Part shown: piece by piece, positions 56,673 to 64,000 of the stretch
How positions within the stretch are numbered: position 1 is the first letter of the stretch
Layout of the letters: each line of letters starts with the position of its first letter
Source of the DNA: Kocuria turfanensis
GTDB lineage: Bacteria > Actinomycetota > Actinomycetes > Actinomycetales > Micrococcaceae
NCBI RefSeq assembly: GCF_001580365.1
Contig: NZ_CP014480.1
Span: 620,001-684,000, forward strand
Length of the DNA stretch: 64,000 bases
Direction: 5' to 3'
Notes under the pieces: model-generated
Told to the model about the DNA's origin: nothing
Database searches by the model: none
Seen by the model: the letters and a program-made list of their open reading frames with translations, nothing else
Program-made: the position numbers and the translations under genes

Positions 56673-58085
56673 TCAGGACGCGGGCAGCGGGACCACGGTG
56701 CGGTACTTGCCGCCGGGGCTCTGCTGCGGCGCCTCCGCCGCCCGCTGCACGGTGACGTGGGCCAGGCCCAGATCGTCGAGCAGGCCGGCGATCCCGCTCA
56801 GCACGGCCGTCCACACCTGTTCGGGGTCGGCCTCCGCGGCGGGATGCAGCCGCACCCGCAGACCGGTGGGGTCGGTCTGGACGATCTGGAACAGCTCCAC
56901 CCCGGGGACGCGGTCGACGACGGTGCCCAGCGCCAGCGGAGGGACCGTCACCCGGCCCCGGCCGTCGGCGGCGGGAAAGGCCAGCACGTCCGAGGCCCTC
57001 CCCTGCACGCGCAGGGCCGGGGCCGGGTTCCCGCAGGCGCACGGGTCGGGCTTGACCAGCACGCGGTCGCCCACGTCCTAGCGGATGATCGGCAGGACCC
57101 GGTTGGCCAGGTTCGTCATGAGCACCGTGTGCGAGATCGTCCCGGGCGGGACGGGGCGGTGCTCGGCGTCCACCGGCTCGAGGATCACCCAGTCCCCGAT
57201 GAGGTGCAGCCAGCCCTCCGTGCAGCTGGAGGCGGCGTAGCCGGACTCGGTGCAGCCGTAGACCTCCCGCACGGGTGCGGCGAAGGCCCGCTCGAGCCGG
57301 ATGCGCTCCTCCGGGGGCAGGCCCTCGGCGGTGCTGAGCACGAGCACCGGTCGCAGGTGCAGCCGCCCGGCCTGCTGCTCGGAGGCCAGCAGGCGCAGCA
57401 CGCTGGCGTAGGCCCCGAGCAGCAGCGGGTCGAAGGCGTTGAGCTCGGCCACCAGCTCGGGCAGCGGCCGGTGGATCGACAGGATCCGCAGCCGGCGGTG
57501 GCGCCGTGGCCGCTCCCGCTGCTCGCGGGTGCTGGTGGCCACGGCCAGGAAGTGCCCGCCGGTGGCCACGACCGCGGCGAAGCGTCCCCCGCGGACCACC
57601 AGCCGCACCACCTCCCGGGGCGACAGCCAGTCCGCGCTCAGCCGGGCCATCAGGCCCGAGGTCACCGCCCGGTACCGGTCGTCGAGCACGAAGACGCCCC
57701 GGGTGCCGGTGGTGCCGGCAGTGGTGGCCACCAGGTACTTCCCGGCGAACGGCTCCCCGATCCGGGCCGGGTCCGCCACGAACTCATCGACCGCCGCGCG
57801 CGTCACGGCCGGATCCGTGACCACGTCGTCGAAGGAGGCCATCAGCGCCCGCTTGTCCGTCACCGGCAGTGCGGTGACGTCCTCGATCCGCTCCGGCAGC
57901 CCGTGGTAGAGCCGCCGGTAGTACGGGGAGTTCGTCCGCGCGAAGACCACCAGCTCCGCCAGCCGCTCCTGCTGCCGCCTCCGGACCGCCTCCGGGCCCC
58001 GACGTCGGGTCCGGCGCGCGTCCCACCACACCCGCCACGCGCTGCCGCCGCGGTCACCGGTGACGCGTTCCCCTCGTGCCCCCAT
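56673..58085 (-). pseudogene. Phenylacetate-CoA-ligase/CapK-like adenylating enzyme, split by an amber codon
   Basis: Two adjacent stretches read as one 470-residue protein of the phenylacetate-CoA ligase/CapK fold if the in-frame TAG at 57080-57078 is read through. N-terminal part (57078-58085, 335 residues): TTAGTTGTRGVFVLD (ATP loop), YGCTESGYAASSC, and VLMTNLANRVLPIIR at the break. C-terminal part (56673-57077, beginning DVGDRVLVKPDPCACG). The break lies in the conserved IIR(Y)DVGD motif where Tyr is universal, so TAC to TAG is the simplest explanation. A GTG after the stop could restart the C-terminal part. Confidence 0.85.
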
Positions 58086-58417
58086 GGAACGACTCTAGGA
58101 ACCCCGCGCCGGGGGTGACAGAGCCTCGGCACAGGTGACGCCATCAGTCCTCGTGCCCCCCTGCGGCCGGTGGGCCGGTCCTCCTCGTCCAGGTCGGTGC
58201 CGCCGGTGTGCGCGCGTTCGTCCCGGGCCGCCCGTCGACACCGGCACTGTGACGGCGGGACTGAGACGGCTGCCTGGGCCCGGTGGCCCTGGGCGCAGCG
58301 TCGTTCGTGCCCCCGTCTGCTGCGGCCCCGGGGCGAAGGCGTGGACCTCGGCGGTCCCCGGTGGTGACATGGAGGTGTCCCGGAGCGCCGCCCGGGGCTT
58401 CCGGAGGGAGGAGCACC
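58086..58417. other. VIT gene upstream region
   Basis: 332 bases with no gene. GGAGGGAGGAG is the ribosome site for the next gene. No promoter box is convincing; possible -10 sequences are all weak. Confidence 0.4.
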
Positions 58418-59152
58418 ATGGGCTTCCGCAGGAGTTCGCGTCCGTCGGTGGGGGTGCCGTTCGAGGAGGCCCGGGGCGGGGTCATCGCCTCCCGGTTGAA
58501 CGGCCTGCGGGCCGCGGTGATGGGCGCCAACGACGGCATCGTCTCCACCGCCGGCATGGTGGTCGGCGTGGCCGGGGCAGCCGTCGGCAGCAGCGCCCTG
58601 CTGGCCTCGGGAGTGGCTGCGGTGATCGCCGGCGCCCTGTCCATGGCCGTGGGCGAGTACGTGTCGGTCTCCAGTCAGCGCGACGCCCAGGAGGCCGAAC
58701 TGGCCCACGAGCAGCGTCGGCTCGACACCGACCCCGCACACGAGATCGACCGTCTCACCGGCTTGTTCGCAGCTCAGGGCATCGAGGCCCCTCTGGCCCG
58801 TCAGGTGGCCGAGCAGCTGATGACCGGGAGTCCGCTGACCGCGCACGCCCGCTACGAGCTGGGCATCGACCCGGGACAGTTGACCAACCCCTGGCACGCG
58901 GTCCGGGTGTCGACGGCCGCCTTCGTGCTCGGCGCGCTCGTTCCGCTGCTCACCATCCTCGCCTCCCCGCGGCCGGTCGCCGTGCCGGTCACCATGGTGT
59001 CCGTGGTCATGGCCCTGGCTGTCACCGGTTCGCTCGCCGCCCACCTCGGCGGAGCTCCACGAGCTCGGGCGGCGCTGCGCACGGTCGCCGGGGGCCTGAC
59101 CGCCATGGTCATCACCTACGGCATCGGTCTCCTCCTCGGTCACCAGCTCTGA
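58418..59152 (+). CDS. VIT/CCC1-family iron or manganese transporter-like protein
   Basis: A 244-residue membrane protein with five spans. The signature ANDGIVSTAGMVVGVAGA (about 37-54) and GALSMAVGEYVSVSSQRDAQEAEL (approx 72-95) are VIT-type; the cytosolic segment between spans two and three carries the charged E/R/D helices that bind metal in plant VIT1. VIT1-like proteins export or store Fe2+/Mn2+. No other iron genes adjoin; the ferritin is 6 kb away. Confidence 0.9.
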   Translation: MGFRRSSRPSVGVPFEEARGGVIASRLNGLRAAVMGANDGIVSTAGMVVGVAGAAVGSSALLASGVAAVIAGALSMAVGEYVSVSSQRDAQEAELAHEQRRLDTDPAHEIDRLTGLFAAQGIEAPLARQVAEQLMTGSPLTAHARYELGIDPGQLTNPWHAVRVSTAAFVLGALVPLLTILASPRPVAVPVTMVSVVMALAVTGSLAAHLGGAPRARAALRTVAGGLTAMVITYGIGLLLGHQL

Positions 59153-59272
59153 AGGCGGCGCCGGAGGCTCCTCCGGCGGACGAGCGCGGCCGGCCGTGCC
59201 GAAGTCGGCCAGCTCCGCTCCGGACCGCTGCGCCCGGCGCTCCCCGCCCCGCGCGGGCACGGCCCGGGGAGC

Positions 59273-60175
59273 TCAGACGAGGCCCATGCCCCCGTCGGTG
59301 GTGATGACCTGCCCGGCGACCCACACGCCCTGGTCGGTGGCCAGCCACCCGATCAGCCGCGCCGGGTCCGTCGGGCGTCCCCAGCGGCCGAACGGGGTGG
59401 CTTCGCGCCACGCCTCGATCTCCGCCAGGGACCGGTCGGTGCTCTCCGGGTCGAGGTAGCCGGTGTTGACCGGCCCCGGGTTGACGGCGTTCAGCACGAT
59501 GCCGAGCTCGAGCAGCTCCGCGGCCACCGTGGGGGTCGCCCCGGCCAGGGCGGCCTTGCTGGTGGCGTAGGCGACCTCACCGCGCATCGGCCCCTCGCCT
59601 TGGCCCGAAGTCATCCAGAACACCCGGCCCGCGGTCCGTTCGTCGACCGGTCCGCCGCCCCGGACACGGTCTCCGGGGCGGGCCGGTGCGTGGGGCGCGG
59701 CCGTGGCGGTGCGGCGGTGGGCGAAGTGACGGTGGGCGAAGTGACGGGTGAGCAGCAGCGTGGAGCGGGTGTTGGTGTCCCAGAACGCGTCCAGGACCTC
59801 GGCGGTCATGTCGAGGACGGACCCGTCCCCTCCGCTGCGGGCGTGGTTGCAGACCAGGATGTCCAGCCGGCCGGTCAGGGCCCACGCCTGGTCCACGAGC
59901 TGCTCCACGGCGTCCGCGTCGCGCAGGTCCGCGGAGGCGTCGCCGGCCGTCGCCCCCTCGACCAGGGCCTCCCGGACGCCGGCGCGGACCGCGTCCAGGT
60001 CGTCGCCGCCCCAGGGCTGGTCCGCGTCGTGCGGGCCGTGGTGGTGGAAGAACACGCTCGCCCCCAGGGACGCGAGCTCGACGGCCACGGCGTAGCCGAT
60101 GCCACGGCGGCGCGAGACCCCGGTGACGAGGGCGGTCCTGCCCTGCAGGGGTCGTACGGGCGTCGGGTGAGGCAT
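59273..60175 (-). CDS. SDR-family oxidoreductase
   Basis: A 300-residue short-chain dehydrogenase. TGVSRRRGIGYAVA (about 18-31) is the NAD(P)-binding loop with a basic replacement (usual TGxxxGIG); YATSKAALAG (around 207-216) holds the catalytic Tyr and Lys; S approx 190 is in FWMTSGQ. An insert before the active site includes a duplicated HFAHR HFAHR from a 15-base DNA duplication (59715-59744). Substrate unknown. Upstream lies an 11-base tandem array. Confidence 0.88.
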   Translation of the reverse strand: MPHPTPVRPLQGRTALVTGVSRRRGIGYAVAVELASLGASVFFHHHGPHDADQPWGGDDLDAVRAGVREALVEGATAGDASADLRDADAVEQLVDQAWALTGRLDILVCNHARSGGDGSVLDMTAEVLDAFWDTNTRSTLLLTRHFAHRHFAHRRTATAAPHAPARPGDRVRGGGPVDERTAGRVFWMTSGQGEGPMRGEVAYATSKAALAGATPTVAAELLELGIVLNAVNPGPVNTGYLDPESTDRSLAEIEAWREATPFGRWGRPTDPARLIGWLATDQGVWVAGQVITTDGGMGLV

Positions 60176-60223
60176 GGTGGTGCTCCTGGCGTGCTGGGGG
60201 ATGCGGCGGTCACGGGGCAGGCG

Positions 60224-60309
60224 CTCATGCGGTCCTCATGCGGTCCTCATGCGGTCCTCATGCGGTCCTCATGCGGTCCTCATGCGGTCCTCATGCGGTC
60301 CTCATGCGG
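60224..60309. repeat. 11-base tandem array (CTCATGCGGTC)
   Basis: Seven perfect units (60224, 60235, 60246, 60257, 60268, 60279, 60290) and a partial eighth (60301-60309), between the SDR start and the DapA stop. Uniform and one helical turn long. Confidence 0.96.
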
Positions 60310-60360
60310 GGGAACCTACCAGGTGGTGCCTGCCCTGGCGGGACCGCGGCGCGCGGTCAT

Positions 60361-60402
60361 CGGCACGGGGTCCGCGGCACGGGGTCCTCGGCACGGGGTC
60401 CG
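60361..60402. repeat. 14-base tandem array (CGGCACGGGGTCCG)
   Basis: Three units at 60361, 60375 and 60389, just beyond the 11-base array. Confidence 0.85.
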
Positions 60403-60425
60403 CCGCGCCGCGGGCCGGACCGGCG

Positions 60426-61325
60426 TCAGCGTTGCCGGGCGAGGCCGAGGTCGCCGAGGACGCGTGCGAGGCGGGCGCGCTGCGCGTCGTCCAGTCCCCG
60501 GAGGGGCAGCGGCAGGCACGCCCCGGTCGCCAGCCCCTCCTGTTCGGCGATGGCGGCCACGACCCGCAGGCTCCCGTGCTCGGCGAACAGCCGCCACAGC
60601 GGTGTCAGCCGCTCGGACTCGGCCGCGGCCTCGAGGGCTCGCCCCTCCCGGGCGGCCCGGGTGATCCTCAGCGCCGGGGCCGGCAGCGTGCCGGCGAGGA
60701 CCGAGTACCAGGCGTCGCAGCCGGCGACCAGGCCGGTGGCTGCCGTGGCGTCCCCGGAGACCCCGATGCTCACGTGCTCCGGGACCACCGCGCGGATCGC
60801 GCTCACCCGCGCCCGTGCGGCCCGGGGGTCGGAGGGCACACCGGGGATCTTGATCGAGGCGATCCGGGGCAGTTCCGCGATGCGCCCGTAGAGCTCGGTG
60901 CTGAAGGTGACATGGGTGGTGCCCGGGTTGTCGTAGACGATCACCGGCACCGAGGAGTGGGCGGTGACGGTGTCGAAGAGCCCGACCACGTCGTCGTCGG
61001 TCAAAGGCTGGTAGCTCATCGGCGCCAGCAGCACCGCGGAGGCCCCGGCCTGCTGGGCGTGCTCGAGGTGGGTGAGGACCTGTGAGGTGCGCAGCGCTCC
61101 GATGCCGACGAACACCGGGATGGTCCCGGCGTGCTCGACCGCCAGCCGGGCGACCCGGCGTCGCTCCTCGGTGCTCAGGTAGGCGTAGGAGCCGGTGGAG
61201 CCCAGGGCGGTGACGGAGTCGACCTGCGCCGCCGCCAGCCGCTGCACCAGGCCGGTGAAGGCGGTCTCGTCCACGGCGTCGCCCGCCAGCGGGGTGAGGG
61301 GGAACGCGCTCAGGCCGGTGAACAT
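60426..61325 (-). CDS. DapA-family (dihydrodipicolinate synthase-like) aldolase
   Basis: A 299-residue class I aldolase of the DHDPS/NAL/KDG group. The TIM barrel is clear: SAFPLTPLAGD, GSTGSYAYLSTEERR (about 43-57), VYDNPGTTH (approx 129-137, Tyr) and ASIKIPG with Schiff-base Lys at about 158. GTGG motif GVSGDATAATGLVAGC follows. Substrate not determinable; a dedicated dapA is usually elsewhere. The ATG follows AGGAGAA. Confidence 0.88.
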   Translation of the reverse strand: MFTGLSAFPLTPLAGDAVDETAFTGLVQRLAAAQVDSVTALGSTGSYAYLSTEERRRVARLAVEHAGTIPVFVGIGALRTSQVLTHLEHAQQAGASAVLLAPMSYQPLTDDDVVGLFDTVTAHSSVPVIVYDNPGTTHVTFSTELYGRIAELPRIASIKIPGVPSDPRAARARVSAIRAVVPEHVSIGVSGDATAATGLVAGCDAWYSVLAGTLPAPALRITRAAREGRALEAAAESERLTPLWRLFAEHGSLRVVAAIAEQEGLATGACLPLPLRGLDDAQRARLARVLGDLGLARQR

Positions 61326-61521
61326 CGTGGATTCTCCTGTGCTGGTCGGCGGCCCGGTCGGCGTGCATCCGGTCGTGCCGGTTGACGAGCTTCTTGACGT
61401 GCCGGCCGACGCGTTCGGGCACGCGGGTGGGCCCCGCCGGTGGTCTCGCCGGGCGGGATGATGGGACTGCCGGTGCACGGTGATCCTGCGAGCGCGGCAC
61501 CGGCGTGCGGCGGGGTGCCCC

Positions 61522-62424
61522 CTAGCTGATCGGGTCGAGGGCGGGCCGGGCGGCGGTGGGCTCGGAGGTCCTCGGGCGGCGCCGGCCACCGCGCTGGGCG
61601 GCCGCACCGGCGAGGACGACGAGCAGGATGCCGGCGGTCTGGACGCCGGAGGGCTGCTGGTGGAGCACGAGCAGCCCCAGGAGCACCCCGAAGGCCGGCT
61701 CCACGGCCATCAGGGTGCCGAAGGCGGTGGGCGTCATCCGGCACAGCGCGAGCATCTCCAGGGCGAACGGCAGGACGGGGAGCAGCAGGGCGAGCCCGGC
61801 CGCGGCGGCGAGCACGCCGGGGGTGATGTGCCCGGCGGCCTGCGGGATGCCGACGACCGCTGCCGCCGCCGCGGCGACGGGCACGGTCATCGACAGCGCG
61901 TCGATGCCGTTGAAGCGGTCACCGATCCGCTGGGTGAGCAGGATGTAGAACCCCCACCCGACGGCGGCCAGCCCGGCGAACCCGATGCCGGCGAGGTCGA
62001 TCCGGCCGTGCCAGGGCTCGGTCAGCAGCACCACCCCGGCCAGCGCCAGGGCGGGCCAGGCGAGCGCCCGGAGGCTGTGGGAGCGCACGGCGGCCACGGT
62101 CAGCGGGCCGAGGAACTCGATCGCCACGGCGGTGCCCAGCGGGATGCGCTCGATCGCGGCGAGGAAGCCGGTGGTCATCACCCCGGTGGTGAGGCCCAGG
62201 CCCAGCAGCGCCGGCACGTCGTGCCGGCGCACGGACCGCAGCGGCGGGCGGGCCAGGACCAGGAAGATCAGCGCTCCCGCGCTGAGCCGCAGCCAGGCGG
62301 TCCCGGCCGGGCCGACCGCGCCGATCAGGTCCACGGACAGGGCCGAGCCCAGCTGGATCGAGAGCATCGCGGCCACGGCCAGCCCCCACGGGGGCACGGT
62401 GGTGGAGGGGGCGCGAGGAGTCAC
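61522..62424 (-). CDS. EamA/DMT-family transporter
   Basis: A 300-residue ten-span exporter with two EamA repeats (about 15-135, 150-275). LGPLTVAAVRSH and PAFGVLLGLLVL are typical. DMT exporters move amino acids or metabolites. It is third in an XRE-cupin/B3-B4/EamA run; co-regulation is likely. Basic and Pro-rich tail. Confidence 0.9.
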   Translation of the reverse strand: MTPRAPSTTVPPWGLAVAAMLSIQLGSALSVDLIGAVGPAGTAWLRLSAGALIFLVLARPPLRSVRRHDVPALLGLGLTTGVMTTGFLAAIERIPLGTAVAIEFLGPLTVAAVRSHSLRALAWPALALAGVVLLTEPWHGRIDLAGIGFAGLAAVGWGFYILLTQRIGDRFNGIDALSMTVPVAAAAAAVVGIPQAAGHITPGVLAAAAGLALLLPVLPFALEMLALCRMTPTAFGTLMAVEPAFGVLLGLLVLHQQPSGVQTAGILLVVLAGAAAQRGGRRRPRTSEPTAARPALDPIS

Positions 62425-62484
62425 GGCCGGTCCCTCCGGGATTCCCGGTGGCCGGGGGCGGGTGCCCCGGAGCGGTGGGTCATG

Positions 62485-63225
62485 TCAGTCTCCTTGCGCG
62501 GACGTCGGGCCGGCGGTGAGCAGGCGGTGGGTGATCCGCACCTCGGGGCCGAGCCGGGCCAGGCGGGCGGCCAGGTCCTCGACCGCGGCGTGCAGGGCCT
62601 CATCGGTCAGGGGCGCCAGTGCGTCGAGGATGAACAGGGCGGTGGTGGTGTCCTCGGCCAGGCCGGTGCGGCGGCCCTGGCGCCAGTTCCAGCGCCGGCA
62701 GGTCACCCCGGCGTCGTCGCACCACACCACCTCGCCGGGCTCGGGGTGCTCGATCACCGGCGCGCCGGCGGCGACCGTGTCGAAGGGCTCGGCGCCGGTG
62801 GCGCGGGCCAGTCGCGGAGCACCGCGGTAGCGGGACAGGTCCTCCCCGCCGAGCTGGATCTGGTGCAGCACCGAGACCGCGTTGTAGAGGTCCGTGAGCC
62901 GGTTGACCCGCGGCAGCCCGGTGGAGGCCCGGCGCAGCAGGGCCTCCAGGCTGTTGCGGGTGCGCTGCGGTTTCGCCCCGAACGCCCGGTAGGCGTCCCG
63001 CCACGCGGCCACGTGCGGCAGCTGCTCCACCGGCCGCTCGCCCAGCGCCCGGCGGGCGGCGGCCTCGGCCTCCTGCAGCAGCGCCTCACCGGCCTCGTCG
63101 CTCGGGCCCGGCACGATCCCGTCGACGGCCAGCAGCGCGGCGCGGTAGTCCGGTCGCAGCGCGAACACCTCGCCCGCGACCCGGGCGTCGTCGAGCAGCC
63201 GTTCCGGTGTGCTGAGGTCAGTCAT
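62485..63225 (-). CDS. B3/B4 tRNA-binding domain protein
   Basis: A 246-residue stand-alone B3/4 domain, as in the beta subunit of phenylalanyl-tRNA synthetase. AYRAFGAKPQRTRNSLEALLRR (about 78-99) and LPRVNRLTDLYNAVSVLHQIQLGGEDL (approx 104-130) are signatures. Such proteins may edit or bind tRNA or amino acids. The XRE-cupin gene overlaps it by eight bases (AGGAGGG before ATG). Confidence 0.9.
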   Translation of the reverse strand: MTDLSTPERLLDDARVAGEVFALRPDYRAALLAVDGIVPGPSDEAGEALLQEAEAAARRALGERPVEQLPHVAAWRDAYRAFGAKPQRTRNSLEALLRRASTGLPRVNRLTDLYNAVSVLHQIQLGGEDLSRYRGAPRLARATGAEPFDTVAAGAPVIEHPEPGEVVWCDDAGVTCRRWNWRQGRRTGLAEDTTTALFILDALAPLTDEALHAAVEDLAARLARLGPEVRITHRLLTAGPTSAQGD

Positions 63226-63823
63226 GGGAACCCTCCTGGTGGTGGCCCGAGCCCACGCCCGGTTCGAAGACGGTCAGGGAGAAGCGCGCCGGCTCGGCGC
63301 CGGGATTGGCGTAGGCGTGGGCCACGTCGCCGGGAAAGGCGAGCGCGTCACCGGCGTCTAGGGTGACGGTCCGGTCGGCGACCTCGACGGTGAGCGTGCC
63401 CTGCTGGACCTGCAGGAGCTCCTTGGTGCCCGGGGCGTGGGCCTCACTGGCGTGCCGGTCACCGGGACCCAGGGTCCAGTCCCACAGCTCCACCACGTCC
63501 GGGGGCGCGGTGCCGGCCACCAGGACCCCCCGGCCGCCGGAGTCCCCGGTCCACAGGACCGCGCCCTCCCCGCGCCGGGTCACCTTCACCGGCCTGGGCT
63601 GCGGCGGCTCCACCAGCGCCGGCAGCCCGATGCCCAGGGCGTCGCTGATCCGCAGCAGGGTGCCCACGCTGGGGTTGGCCACGCCCTGCTCCACGTTGAC
63701 CACCATCCGGCGGCTGACCCCGGCGGCCTCGGCCAGCTGATCCAGGGTCCAGTGCCGGTGCTGCCGCTCCTGTCTCACGCGGGTGCCGATGGCCGTCGCC
63801 AAGGTCGTCGTGCTGTCGTCCAT
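63218..63823 (-). CDS. XRE-family regulator with C-terminal cupin
   Basis: A 201-residue regulator: helix-turn-helix (about 10-65, recognition helix VSRRMVVNVEQG, 36-47) and a cupin domain (about 120-190, PGDRHASEAHAPGTKELLQV, GDALAFPGDVAHAYANPG). The ATG at 63823 is chosen because a promoter -10 lies six bases ahead (leaderless). A palindrome in the promoter suggests autoregulation. It leads the B3/4 and EamA genes. Confidence 0.92.
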   Translation of the reverse strand: MDDSTTTLATAIGTRVRQERQHRHWTLDQLAEAAGVSRRMVVNVEQGVANPSVGTLLRISDALGIGLPALVEPPQPRPVKVTRRGEGAVLWTGDSGGRGVLVAGTAPPDVVELWDWTLGPGDRHASEAHAPGTKELLQVQQGTLTVEVADRTVTLDAGDALAFPGDVAHAYANPGAEPARFSLTVFEPGVGSGHHQEGSHD

Positions 63824-63856
63824 GAGTGCATCATAGTGCACTGGCAGTGCATTCTA
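63824..63856 (-). promoter_or_regulatory. Leaderless promoter and operator of the XRE-cupin operon
   Basis: On the minus strand TATGAT (63835-63830) is followed by six bases and then ATG. A perfect inverted repeat TGCACT-GGC-AGTGCA (63837-63851) covers the spacer; AGTGCA occurs three times at 10-11 base intervals (63825, 63835, 63846). The -35 is weak (TTCTAG). Operator for the XRE protein is likely. Confidence 0.75.
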
Positions 63857-64000
63857 GAACCTGTCGGTGATCGGCCGGGTGCTGTCCGTCCCCTCCGCTC
63901 TGCTATAGCTGGAACCCCCGGGACGACCGGAGGGACCCTCAGCAGGGGGAACAGCACGACGAGCAGAGGCAGGTGCGTCATCACCGTCACGATCGCCGCA
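63857..64000. other. Right-edge region, gene content unresolved
   Basis: The last 144 bases contain no complete gene. Both strands hold a short open stretch running off the edge; minus-strand reading yields hydrophobic MTHLPLLVVLFPLLRVP but shows no ribosome site and would run across the XRE promoter. I assign nothing here. Confidence 0.4.

Noticed and set aside
57078..57080. TAG as pyrrolysine codon
   Set aside because: No pyl genes seen and the family has Tyr here; a nonsense mutation is simpler.
60224..60309. CRISPR array
   Set aside because: Units are 11 bases and directly abutting, with no unique spacers and no cas genes.
63775..63990. Small membrane-protein gene at the right edge
   Set aside because: It overlaps the start and promoter of the XRE-cupin gene; no ribosome site or family match.

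Overview
This 64-kb window is very GC-rich DNA from a high-GC Gram-positive bacterium. The protein families, the gene order (yebC-ruvCAB-yajC-secDF-rel-hisS-aspS-rarA, with thrS-HIT nearby) and the GTG-rich, Shine-Dalgarno-led starts fit an actinobacterium of the Micrococcaceae, most likely Kocuria or a close relative. The genus is inferred from overall resemblance. No rRNA, tRNA, IS element, prophage or CRISPR array was recognised.

Layout. 0-4 kb: glycerol operon glpD-glpF-glpK (glpK runs off the left edge) with a divergent SorC-type regulator. 4-9.6 kb: rarA, dtd, a short PAP2-like gene, then an overlapping cassette of lipoprotein, glutathionylspermidine-synthase-like ATP-grasp ligase and APC permease. 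9.8-37 kb: the conserved core of aspS, hisS, a DUF349 protein, rel, secDF/yajC, ruvCAB, yebC, the lipid II amidation pair gatD-murT, a GAF-ANTAR regulator with a coupled small protein, an M3 peptidase, a HIT protein, thrS and a DUF2382 stress protein. 37-46 kb: a DNA-damage neighbourhood with dnaE2 under a LexA-box promoter that looks leaderless, a DUF6504 gene, an SRAP (HMCES/YedK) gene, LexA-like sites, and unrelated enzymes (LLM, FAH, GNAT, PPOX). 46-52.7 kb: nucleosidase, LLM monooxygenase, sufU-sufS, small proteins, Gfo/Idh oxidoreductase and ferritin. 52.8-58 kb: a Rox-type flavin monooxygenase preceded by a palindrome matching the rifamycin-associated element; divergently, a DGPF/YCII protein and an ECF42 sigma factor behind a matching ECF42 promoter; and an adenylate-forming enzyme broken by one in-frame amber codon. 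58-64 kb: VIT-family protein, SDR, DapA-family lyase, and an XRE-cupin / B3-B4 / EamA operon behind a perfect palindrome and a second leaderless-type promoter.

Recurring themes. (1) Intergenic spaces carry many short tandem arrays (11, 14, 15, 16, 18 and 31 bp) and a REP-like palindrome family built on GGGGACTCGG. (2) Strong GC-rich hairpins without U-tracts sit where terminators are expected. (3) Two genes, ruvC and a PPOX-fold gene, have no usual start codon at the expected place and may start with CTG inside CTGA stop-start overlaps. (4) Two promoters, dnaE2 and the XRE-cupin gene, place the -10 box exactly six bases before the start codon.
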